From Sediminispirochaeta smaragdinae DSM 11293 (lineage in GTDB: Bacteria > Spirochaetota > Spirochaetia > DSM-16054 > Sediminispirochaetaceae), in the NCBI RefSeq assembly GCF_000143985.1, contig NC_014364.1, forward strand, positions 2,852,001 through 2,916,000: a stretch of 64,000 bases of DNA, given 5' to 3'. The first letter of the stretch is position 1. Each line of letters starts with the position of its first letter. Position numbers and translations under genes: made by a program. Under the pieces are notes generated by a model, which was not told the DNA's origin, ran no database searches, and worked only from the letters and a program-made list of their open reading frames with translations. Of this stretch, positions 27,291 through 34,762 are shown one piece after another.

Positions 27291-27601
27291 CTTGCAAAAT
27301 CTCCTCTTTTGACCTGATGAAAAACCATAGTATTCTTCAATAATCTTTATTATAATTGCACGACATCATCATTATGTCAAATTTTATTTCATAAACTTTC
27401 ACAATCTTTTATTAACTATTATTACATCAAAAAATATAGGTAATTACAAGACAAAATGCATGTAATATCGAAATTATTAACACTTTACCGACTTGATTCG
27501 GAAAAGTGCATAGCGTATAATATTTTATAATGTTTTACTTTACAATTTATCAAAACTTCAATTGTAGCGAATAATAAGTGATAGCACAGAGGAGAACCGG
27601 A
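27291..27601. promoter_or_regulatory. AT-rich divergent control region of the carbohydrate operon and deoR
   Basis: 311 bp without a gene. The plus-strand promoter and inverted repeat at 27481-27521 are listed separately. For the minus-strand operon there is TTGACA (27375-27380 as TGTCAA on plus) and TATAAT-like sequence about 20 nt further on (27349-27354), a non-optimal spacing. No other structure of note was seen. Confidence 0.5.
27481..27521 (+). promoter_or_regulatory. deoR promoter with inverted repeat over the -35
   Basis: TTGATT (27493-27498), 17-nt spacer, TATAAT (27516-27521). The -35 lies inside a 28-bp inverted repeat (27481-27508) with arms CACTTTaCCGA and TCGGaAAAGTG, paired except for one A/A position, and a 6-nt loop. 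The placement suits autorepression by the DeoR protein. Confidence 0.75.
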
Positions 27602-28372
27602 ATGCAGCAAATAAGTAAACGGCAAAACGAGATTTTGCAAATTATCAAAAAGAACGCTTCCATAAATGTAAAAGATCTTTTTCCGCTTTATCCCGTCTCC
27701 TCGGCTACCATCCGGAAAGATTTATCAATTCTGGAAGAGGCCAATCTCATCATAAGAAAAAGGGGAGAAGCCCACATAGTAGATAGCAACACCCTGACCC
27801 CCTTTGAGTTACGAAGTCGAATAAACCATGAAATAAAGGTAGAGATTGCAAAATGCGCGGTTAATTTTATTAATGACGGTGATTCAATCATTTTAGATTC
27901 CGGCACAACAACTCTGGAAATCGCCCGGCTTTTGAGCAATAAAAACAGCATTACCGTACTGACCAATTCACTTCCCGTTGCTACCGTCCTTGCCAATACA
28001 CAAGTTTCCGTGTCTCTTTCCGGAGGCATGCTCTTCAGCCAGAATATGTCGACGCAGGGACCCGATGCAGAGGCCTTTTTCAGTCGCGTAAAAGTTGATA
28101 AGGCGTTTATCGCAGCCAGCGGAGTAAGGCTAAACGAGGGGCTGGCCGCTTTGAGCCCCTTTGAAGCACATCTTAAGCGTTTCATGATAAAAGCGGCAAA
28201 TGAAGTCTTTGGAGTCTTTGATTCCACAAAATTCGATGCGGCGGGAATCAACCTATTTGCCGGATACGGTGATATCGACTATGTAATTACCGATAAGACA
28301 CATCTGCCTGAAATGGCATTAGAAAAATTTGAGAGAGACGGCCTTTCGTATATTCTTGCAGATAAACAATAG
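27602..28372 (+). CDS. DeoR-family sugar-phosphate-sensing repressor
   Basis: 256 residues. N-terminal helix-turn-helix (R-Q-N-E-I-L-Q-I-I, then S-S-A-T-I-R-K-D-L-S) and the DeoRC domain with L-D-S-G-T-T-T-L-E-I-A, which binds a phosphorylated sugar effector. The ATG at 27602 follows GAGGAG at 8 nt; an in-frame GTG at 27578 lacks a ribosome site. It is divergent from the kinase-aldolase-dehydrogenase-ABC operon and is the obvious regulator of it. Confidence 0.93.
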   Translation: MQQISKRQNEILQIIKKNASINVKDLFPLYPVSSATIRKDLSILEEANLIIRKRGEAHIVDSNTLTPFELRSRINHEIKVEIAKCAVNFINDGDSIILDSGTTTLEIARLLSNKNSITVLTNSLPVATVLANTQVSVSLSGGMLFSQNMSTQGPDAEAFFSRVKVDKAFIAASGVRLNEGLAALSPFEAHLKRFMIKAANEVFGVFDSTKFDAAGINLFAGYGDIDYVITDKTHLPEMALEKFERDGLSYILADKQ

Positions 28373-28411
28373 AGAGGAGCGCCTGCAGAGCCCGCTATCC
28401 GATAGCACAAC

Positions 28412-28693
28412 TTATTTCCGCTCTTTCTTCGGAAACCATCCCTTCTCTACCCTGCGTTTCTGGTGAAAGAGCTCGCCGATGCTCCAGAATGAAGAAAATC
28501 CGGCTACACCGAGGATGGCAGAGAGTACAACCTGTCCGATATAAAGGGAAAGGCCGCAAAAAAGAAGCCCGGCGATAAGAAATAGCGGCCAAATTTTTGT
28601 TCCGAAGTGATACTCACCATGGATTACCAGGGGATGAAAGAGGCCAATCAATACAAAGGCGGCAAGGCCGATTAGGATACCCTCAATGTGCAC
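28412..28693 (-). CDS. DUF4491-type small membrane protein
   Basis: 93 residues, three hydrophobic segments (about 4-18, 30-47, 50-68), then a basic tail F-H-Q-K-R-R-V-E-K-G-W-F. The run I-E-G-I-L-I-G-L-A-A-F followed by G-L-F-H-P-L-V-I-H-G-E-Y-H-F-G fits DUF4491 as I remember it. The start is GTG at 28693 behind GGAGGAGGAAGGGG, overlapping the end of the ACT-domain gene by 11 bp. Function unknown. Confidence 0.75.
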   Translation of the reverse strand: MHIEGILIGLAAFVLIGLFHPLVIHGEYHFGTKIWPLFLIAGLLFCGLSLYIGQVVLSAILGVAGFSSFWSIGELFHQKRRVEKGWFPKKERK

Positions 28694-29078
28694 GGTTTGC
28701 CCCTTCCTCCTCCAGAAAGCAAAACTGCCCCAAAACCCTTTCTGCCGTTTCAACATCAACTCCCTTGACCAAAAGGTAATCGGTGTCAAAGGTGGAGAGG
28801 GCAAACACAGGAATCCCTGCTTCGGCAAGAGGAAGGGTAAGGGAGGAGAGAATGCCGGTGAGCGAGAATTCCAGGGGTCCTTCGACCTTGAAAGCACGCC
28901 AGCCGCCTTCCATGGTTACACCGTCGGGGACCCTTTGCTGAGAACAAACAACGGAAAGTTCATCACCGGTTCGGGTAATAGAGACAAATTTCTCGCCCCC
29001 GGTCCAGGACGGCACTGGGGCATCGTGCTCCAAGCGGCATATCGCAAGGATATGAGGCAGTAGCGTTAGGTGCAACAT
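28683..29078 (-). CDS. ACT-domain protein (ACT_7/CASTOR-like)
   Basis: 131 residues. Begins L-T-L-L-P-H-I-L-A-I-C-R-L and contains T-G-G-E-K-F-V-S-I-T-R-T-G-D-E-L-S-V-V-C, the pattern of small two-ACT amino-acid-sensing proteins. The second ACT unit (G-I-L-S-S-L-T-L-P-L-A-E-A-G-I-P-V-F) follows. The ligand is unknown. ATG 29078 is chosen by domain boundary; the ribosome site is poor. It is translationally coupled to the DUF4491 gene. Confidence 0.75.
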   Translation of the reverse strand: MLHLTLLPHILAICRLEHDAPVPSWTGGEKFVSITRTGDELSVVCSQQRVPDGVTMEGGWRAFKVEGPLEFSLTGILSSLTLPLAEAGIPVFALSTFDTDYLLVKGVDVETAERVLGQFCFLEEEGANRAH

Positions 29079-29110
29079 AGGCTTAAAGCATAACGGAAAA
29101 GGAGAGAAAC

Positions 29111-29147
29111 GAAAAGTCCGACCCACCCATAACAGGGCAGGCCGGAC
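29111..29147 (-). terminator. Probable terminator of the fasciclin/lipoprotein operon
   Basis: On the minus strand, GTCCG and CGGAC arms (29143-29147 and 29116-29120) with inner G/C-rich pairing (CTGCCC...GGGTGG), followed by TTTT (29112-29115). It lies between the lipoprotein stop and the ACT-gene start. Confidence 0.55.
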
Positions 29148-29210
29148 AAGAAACAGAAACAGAGACGAACGGGCTTTATCTATATCGTCTCAATCAATAC
29201 GTATTCATAC

Positions 29211-29510
29211 CTATTCATTTGTTTCGATGTTCTCCCCTTCCTCAGCATCGGCAGCACCTTCGGTAGTGCCTTCGGAGGGCAAAACATCATCTGAATAGGA
29301 TTCCTCCTGATCGGGAATCTCGAAAAGATCCTGTTCGGGAGCCACATCGGGGCTCTCGGGAGCAGGCTCGGCAAAGGCAGGAGGATTTTCGTTTTCCGGC
29401 ACCGGAGCGGCGACGGTATTCTCCTCCTCATGCCGGCAGGAGAGGATACCGGCCAAAAGCAAGAATACTGCAAGGAGCAGTGACACATGTCGTACGTTTC
29501 TCTTTATCAT
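29211..29510 (-). CDS. Small acidic lipoprotein
   Basis: 99 residues. Lipobox L-A-G-I-L-S-C, then a low-complexity tail rich in Glu, Pro and Ala with no recognisable fold. The ATG at 29510 is one base after the fasciclin stop, with GAGG overlapping that stop, so the two are translated together. Likely a disordered surface or periplasmic anchor; function unknown. Confidence 0.72.
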   Translation of the reverse strand: MIKRNVRHVSLLLAVFLLLAGILSCRHEEENTVAAPVPENENPPAFAEPAPESPDVAPEQDLFEIPDQEESYSDDVLPSEGTTEGAADAEEGENIETNE

Positions 29511-29511
29511 A

Positions 29512-29994
29512 CTATTCCTCCCCCTTTTCAACGGCGTCGGTGGGACCGGAAACACTATACACGGAGACCAATTCGGTACCGAGATTCTTCTCGCTCGTCA
29601 AAACAAGGTCGCCGATATGGACACGTCCATCACTGTCAAGCGCTACCGATAGGGTGTCGCCGCCGAGGGTGATGACCTTTTCACTGTTTCGCAGCTGATC
29701 GTAGCTTAGAGCGCCTATAAGGATATGCCCTTTTAGAAATCGATCAACAGCCTCTGCATCATCGCTTGCCTGAGCCGTTACTGCCTCCAAGGTTTCATTC
29801 GACGGAACCAAAAGAGTAAGCTCTTCGTTCTCAGCAAGAAGGGCTTTGGTATCACCCTCGTTAATCAGCTGGGCAAAGCGGGCGAAATCGGGATTGCTAT
29901 CCATAACTTGTGTCAGGGAATCATTAGCCGACACAGCAAAGGCCGACAACAAAAATACGATAGATGCACCAATAATCATTATTCGTTTCTTCAT
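29512..29994 (-). CDS. Exported fasciclin-domain protein
   Basis: 160 residues. A signal peptide ends A-V-S-A before N-D-S. A single FAS1 domain follows, with the family's L-T-L-L-V-P-S-N-E-T-L, G-H-I-L-I-G and V-I-T-L-G-G-D-T-L elements. FAS1 domains mediate weak protein or carbohydrate adhesion outside the cytoplasm. It is paired with the small lipoprotein below. The 285 bp upstream (to 30280) holds divergent promoters but no clear structure that I could define. Confidence 0.85.
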   Translation of the reverse strand: MKKRIMIIGASIVFLLSAFAVSANDSLTQVMDSNPDFARFAQLINEGDTKALLAENEELTLLVPSNETLEAVTAQASDDAEAVDRFLKGHILIGALSYDQLRNSEKVITLGGDTLSVALDSDGRVHIGDLVLTSEKNLGTELVSVYSVSGPTDAVEKGEE

Positions 29995-30279
29995 AACTAT
30001 TCTCCTTCATGGTAAAGTGTTTTCAATCGATCAAAACTAACAAATCTTCCGGCGTATCACCTCCTTACCCGTTTTCTCAATCTACAAGGGATAAGCTATA
30101 TGCCGGATATCAAGCTGACTTGGGGCAATTGTTAAGCTTTTGCAAAGATGTAACGAGATTTCGACCTCTTCGGTAGACAGGGGGGCGGAGCTTTGGTAGA
30201 TAACAGTGCAGCGTTGATATGATTCCAAAGGGTATATGTTTTATACAGAAACGGATCTGTCAAGAACGAGGTATGAATT

Positions 30280-31161
30280 ATGAATCATGTGAAAAAAATT
30301 ATTCTTTTCCTTCTTTTTCTTCCCTGGCTTCTATGGGCACAAGATAGCACCACCGATGTTCCCGAACCCTGGACACAGCACCTTTGTGGCAATGTGGTAA
30401 GCCTTTCCGAATATACTGGACAGGCCCTCTCATCACTGGCCCTGAAGCGGACCATTCTCTTTGACGAGCATAATAGACCGCAAACAGAAAAAGGTTATGG
30501 TGATGGGGGAGCTCTAAAAAACAAAACAAGCTTTGCCTATAACGATGCGGGGCTTATTGCAGAAATTGTGGGTTCGGGGGCGGACGGCGATTTCCGCTGG
30601 AAGTATGCATATCAATACGATGAAAAGAACAGACTTTTGCGTGAATCCTCTTTCGATGCGCAAATGCAGCTGGAATGGTACGATATCTATCGATATAACG
30701 AAGAAGGAATTTTGATTGAAAAAGTCAATTATCAGGCGGACGGATCGGTCAACTTGCAAAACAGTTATCAGTACGACGATCAAGGCCGCATCTCACTCTG
30801 GTTGACCCTCTATTCGGACGGGAAACTGCTCAAGAGGGTGGCTTTTTCCTACAACCAAGCCGGTAAAGTGACAAAAGAGGAACGCTATAACGCAAACGGT
30901 CTCTATGAGCAGGTTCAATACAGCTATAATGAAGCGGGGCAGCAGACCAGAGCAACGGTATCCGATCCGGAGGGCACGATAAAAGAGACAAGCACCCGCC
31001 TTTACGATGAGAGGGGCAATCTGTATCGTGAAACGGTACAAAATGTAGAGACAAAGGAAGAGAGCAGTACCTCATATATCTATGATCCGCAGGGGAACTG
31101 GGTTCGAAAGCGGGAAGCCTCGGGTAACTACATCTTGCGAGAGCTTAATTATGCCCGGTAG
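30280..31161 (+). CDS. Secreted YD-repeat (RHS-like) protein
   Basis: 293 residues. A signal peptide ends L-L-W-A-Q. Nearly the whole mature chain is a series of YD-type repeats of about 20-25 residues: Y-x-Y-D-E-K-N-R, Y-R-Y-N-E-E-G, Y-Q-Y-D-D-Q-G-R, F-S-Y-N-Q-A-G-K, Y-S-Y-N-E-A-G, L-Y-D-E-R-G-N, Y-I-Y-D-P-Q-G-N. There is no toxin tail or protease motif, so it is a small stand-alone repeat protein, perhaps a ligand-binding or surface shell fragment. It lies 10 bp before the response-regulator gene. Confidence 0.78.
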   Translation: MNHVKKIILFLLFLPWLLWAQDSTTDVPEPWTQHLCGNVVSLSEYTGQALSSLALKRTILFDEHNRPQTEKGYGDGGALKNKTSFAYNDAGLIAEIVGSGADGDFRWKYAYQYDEKNRLLRESSFDAQMQLEWYDIYRYNEEGILIEKVNYQADGSVNLQNSYQYDDQGRISLWLTLYSDGKLLKRVAFSYNQAGKVTKEERYNANGLYEQVQYSYNEAGQQTRATVSDPEGTIKETSTRLYDERGNLYRETVQNVETKEESSTSYIYDPQGNWVRKREASGNYILRELNYAR

Positions 31162-31171
31162 GAGATAAAAG

Positions 31172-31873
31172 GTGGCGTGCATACTTTTGATCGAAGACAA
31201 CCCATTTATTCGCGAGGCTTTGAGCGGATACCTCCAACTGGAGGAGCATCAGATTGTGGAGTTTGAGGGGACGAAAGGCGTTATAGAAACAATCAAACGC
31301 GATATTGCAGATCTTGTGATCCTTGACATCATGCTGCCAGATGGAAACGGCTTCTCGCTGGCAAAAACAATTCGGGAATTTTCCAATGTTCCGTTGATGT
31401 TTTTAACAGCAAAAGATTCGGAATCCGACCGCATTCTCGGCTTCGAAATGGGAGCCGACGACTACGTAACAAAGCCCTTCTCGACAAAGGAACTGGTCCT
31501 GCGCGTGCAAGCCCTTTTGAAGCGGTATACATACAGCCGCTCGGAACTTACAGGCAAAAACAGTTGGTACTGTGAAGAGCATAAACTTGAAATCGACCAA
31601 AAGACCCATCACCTTCTCATAGACGGCAACGAGGCATACCTGACAGGTGCCGAATGGAAAATACTCCTTTATCTTGCAAAACAGGAAAGCATCGTCGTTT
31701 CCCGTGAAAGAATTCTGGCCGAATGTCTGAATTACTTTTTCGAAGGATCGGAAAGAACCGTTGATACACATATTGCCAATCTCAGATCAAAATTGGGAGA
31801 AGGAGAATGGATCGAAACGGTTCGCGGTTATGGATATCGCTTTCAAGGCCATAGGGACAGGGAAGAGGGATGA
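31172..31873 (+). CDS. OmpR-family response regulator
   Basis: 233 residues. Receiver domain with acidic pair E-D-N, phospho-acceptor Asp52 (L-D-I-M-L-P-D-G), Thr and the conserved Lys in Y-V-T-K-P-F; then a winged-helix DNA-binding domain ending R-G-Y-G-Y-R-F. The start is GTG at 31172 with AGGAG 7 nt upstream, right after the YD-repeat gene stop. It overlaps its kinase gene by 4 bp (ATGA). Confidence 0.95.
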   Translation: MACILLIEDNPFIREALSGYLQLEEHQIVEFEGTKGVIETIKRDIADLVILDIMLPDGNGFSLAKTIREFSNVPLMFLTAKDSESDRILGFEMGADDYVTKPFSTKELVLRVQALLKRYTYSRSELTGKNSWYCEEHKLEIDQKTHHLLIDGNEAYLTGAEWKILLYLAKQESIVVSRERILAECLNYFFEGSERTVDTHIANLRSKLGEGEWIETVRGYGYRFQGHRDREEG

Positions 31874-33225
31874 GAAGCATCTTTTCCAGAACCTTTTTCG
31901 GCCTCCTCGCCTCATCTCTCTTTGTTCTCACCGTTATGTCGCTCATGGTGGGATTTGCCATAAAAGCCTCGATTCTCAATTGGAACGAGGGGAAAAAGGA
32001 GGAGCTGGAGGCCCTTCTCATACCCATCATATCCAAGGTCCACAGGCTTAATGGGGGGCTGTCGGAAGGGAGCCTGGAGAGTGCACTTACCCCATACATG
32101 ACCGACTCTTTATACGTGTATGTCTTTGATGAACAAAAACACCCTCTCTTTCTTTTAAAACAGGGGAAACGACTTACGCTTCAGGAGTTGGAAAAGGAAG
32201 AGGGACCGCTCCAGGCCCTACTTCACCAATCCCAGCCCCTGGAAATCCGGGATGGAGATAATGTGATAGGTTACCTGGCGGTAGATAGTGTCGACTTTTT
32301 TGCCTATGAGGCGAATAGACAATTCGTTGCAACCATGCGCCGGGCAGTCACCACCGGAACGATTATCACCACAGGGCTCACGTTGGTATTTTCGCTTCTG
32401 TTCTCATCATCCTTTTCACGACAAACCAGGGGGCTCGTGAAAGGGATAACAGCCATGAGCAAAGGAGCCCGTAACGTAGATTTTCCCAGTCTGGGAACCA
32501 GGGAGATGAACAAAATTTCCCAGTCCGCCCTTGATCTCCAAAACCAGCTTTCAAAGGAGGAGAGCCTAAGACGGCAGTGGATGCAGGATATCTCACACGA
32601 TTTGCGAACCCCCATTACCGCCATCAAGGCCCAATTCGAAGCGATGCTGGACGGGGTGCTCGATATCGGCAGGCCTCGTCTTGCAAATCTCCTTACGGAA
32701 CTAAACCGTGTAGAGACACTGGTACGGAATCTTCAGGAACTCAGTCGATATGAGTCACCGGAGATGAAGATCAATGCCCGCTACTTCCACGCCTCGGCCT
32801 TTCTTGATGATATTAGAGAACGCTTTGCCCTCCTTGCCGGGCAAAAGGAGATAGCGCTGTGCTGCGAGGGGGAAGAGTTCTGGTTTTTGATTGATGAACA
32901 CCTTATGCAGCGTTGTGTCTCCAATATTGTTCAGAACGCCCTTCAGCATACGCAACCAGGCGGAACCATTCGAGTCACATTGGAATCGAAGGTGAAGGAT
33001 GTCGTACTGATCGTCGAAAACAGCGGCCACATTGCAGCACGGGATCTTGACCGAATGTTTGACCGTCTCTATCGGGGCAACAGTGCCCGTATGGGAGGTG
33101 GATCGGGTTTGGGGCTTTCGATAGCAAAAGCGATTGTAGATCTTCATCACGGCAGAATCAGGGCGGAAAACAGCGAAACGACGGCACGATTTATTCTATT
33201 CTTTCCGGGTCGAAGGCGATTATAG
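31870..33225 (+). CDS. Sensor histidine kinase (HisKA/HATPase_c)
   Basis: 451 residues. A membrane helix at 9-31, an extracytoplasmic sensor of about 125 residues, a second helix at 160-180, a HAMP-like linker, then the H-box I-S-H-D-L-R-T-P with His243. N-box (N-I-V-Q-N-A-L-Q-H), G1 (V-E-N-S-G) and G2 (G-G-G-S-G-L-G-L-S) are complete. Partner of the OmpR-type regulator with which it overlaps. Signal unknown; the flanking secreted proteins suggest an envelope cue. Confidence 0.94.
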   Translation: MRSIFSRTFFGLLASSLFVLTVMSLMVGFAIKASILNWNEGKKEELEALLIPIISKVHRLNGGLSEGSLESALTPYMTDSLYVYVFDEQKHPLFLLKQGKRLTLQELEKEEGPLQALLHQSQPLEIRDGDNVIGYLAVDSVDFFAYEANRQFVATMRRAVTTGTIITTGLTLVFSLLFSSSFSRQTRGLVKGITAMSKGARNVDFPSLGTREMNKISQSALDLQNQLSKEESLRRQWMQDISHDLRTPITAIKAQFEAMLDGVLDIGRPRLANLLTELNRVETLVRNLQELSRYESPEMKINARYFHASAFLDDIRERFALLAGQKEIALCCEGEEFWFLIDEHLMQRCVSNIVQNALQHTQPGGTIRVTLESKVKDVVLIVENSGHIAARDLDRMFDRLYRGNSARMGGGSGLGLSIAKAIVDLHHGRIRAENSETTARFILFFPGRRRL

Positions 33226-33326
33226 GATAAAGTTATGGTGTCGATGGCTTTGACACATGTATCACCAATATTCGGAACACTACATATGTGCTACACTCCA
33301 CACGATATCGAAAAAAGGAGAACCTT

Positions 33327-34742
33327 GTGAAACCTTGCATTCTACCAGTATTTGTAGCAATTATCTTGATCCTAAGCGGTTGTGTAAGCAGCAATACACT
33401 TTCTGAGAATAGACCGGCCCCTCAGGCCGATGAGACCAGCGAAAAAAGTCCCGGGGCAGAGACAGCAGAGACAAGAGAGCAAAGCCCGGAAAAAGAGCCC
33501 TTCTTTCAGGACGGCCTGTATCTCTACAATTTTGAGAAGGCCACGACTTCCCCTGAACTGGAAGCACAGTATGCACAATCGGGGATACTGCTGAAACAGT
33601 CGACCATCAATATCTACGACAATGTTGTGGTTGCGGTCAAAGAGAGGCAATTTACCGATCCCGTTTCCATGCTCCACTTTACGGTGGCAGAAGATGGATC
33701 GATGAGCTGCAGCGAAACCCCAAGCATTACAGGCAAACTTCAGGACGACGGTTCCTTTCTTTGGGGAGGTTATCGCGAACAATTCGATTCCTTACACAAA
33801 GTTGAGGTTGAAGGATCGCTTCAGCTGGTGAAAGAAAACCTGCGGGCATCCTCCGGTTATAACGGTGTCTATCACATCACCGAATCCATGGGCGACAAGG
33901 CCTTGGAGGCAACGGTAAAGGATGGATATCTCATCTATCGTCCCATTAATCCGGAGGAAGCCGACGAAACATTCCAGGGCTGGCCCACCTTGGTACACCC
34001 CGACGGCAGCTTCAGCTCGAAGCTGGAGATCATCGTACGAACAGAGATGGGCTATTCTCTCACGGGGGACGGTGAGAACATGCAAACACAGAGTGCCGAC
34101 AATACCACCTACATCATTTCAGAAGGTCATGTAGACCCGAACGAGGGCTTGGTTCTCAACTATGCAGCATCCTTTAACACCGCCATCGACGACACATCGG
34201 GAGAGGGTACAAAGGTCTATGCAGGTATGAAGGTCGGCGACGCCCAGCTGGGAAATCTCGACCAATCCGGTTATCCGGCCCCCATGGTACCGGCAGCGGC
34301 ACAAGACGAAAAAGCGAAAACGATAGCACATTATCCCGACTGGTATCTTAGCCCTCCGCTCTTAGCCGATAAGCTTACCGCGGCGGGGGCACGCCATCTA
34401 TCGGATCAAGAGGGTGCATTACGTTCCGCAGAGACCATTGCAATCGGTGAGATGGCCTTTCAGCTGCAAGTCAGTCTAAAGAGTGCGGTAAACCGCTATT
34501 TTACCGAAGCAAGCTCCGGAGAAAAGCGCGATAGCCAGGAATCTGTGGAGGCGATAACAGAACAGGCCTCTCAACTCCAATTCGACTATACCGTTATCCG
34601 GTCGGAATACGACCAAGAAAGCCAAACAGCCTTCGTCCTCATCTCAGTGGATAAGGCAAAGGCCAGGGAACAGGTACGAAACTTTTTAGAGAAACAAGGG
34701 GTCGGAAACAGGTCAGAAGAAATCATCGATGCGATGGAATAA
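33327..34742 (+). CDS. Lipoprotein with C-terminal LPP20-like domain
   Basis: 471 residues from a GTG with AAGGAG 6 nt upstream. Lipobox L-I-L-S-G-C. A Ser/Glu-rich linker leads to a beta-rich middle part (about 60-330, with two repeats of a T-x-x-G-x-L-x-D-D-G-S-F pattern). The C-terminal 130 residues (D-W-Y-L-S-P-P, then A-I-G-E-M-A-F-Q-L-Q-V) look like LPP20/FlgP-type outer-membrane lipoprotein domains. It may report to the kinase upstream; that is inference from order only. Confidence 0.65.
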   Translation: MKPCILPVFVAIILILSGCVSSNTLSENRPAPQADETSEKSPGAETAETREQSPEKEPFFQDGLYLYNFEKATTSPELEAQYAQSGILLKQSTINIYDNVVVAVKERQFTDPVSMLHFTVAEDGSMSCSETPSITGKLQDDGSFLWGGYREQFDSLHKVEVEGSLQLVKENLRASSGYNGVYHITESMGDKALEATVKDGYLIYRPINPEEADETFQGWPTLVHPDGSFSSKLEIIVRTEMGYSLTGDGENMQTQSADNTTYIISEGHVDPNEGLVLNYAASFNTAIDDTSGEGTKVYAGMKVGDAQLGNLDQSGYPAPMVPAAAQDEKAKTIAHYPDWYLSPPLLADKLTAAGARHLSDQEGALRSAETIAIGEMAFQLQVSLKSAVNRYFTEASSGEKRDSQESVEAITEQASQLQFDYTVIRSEYDQESQTAFVLISVDKAKAREQVRNFLEKQGVGNRSEEIIDAME

Positions 34743-34756
34743 TTTCCCATCGCATC
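34728..34756. terminator. Hairpin between convergent lipoprotein and dhaM genes
   Basis: Arms GATGCGATGG (34728-34737) and CCATCGCATC (34747-34756), overlapping the lipoprotein stop codon. The loop is A/T-rich but no long T-run follows on either strand, so it is a likely but not textbook bidirectional terminator. Confidence 0.45.
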
Positions 34757-34762
34757 ATTCGA

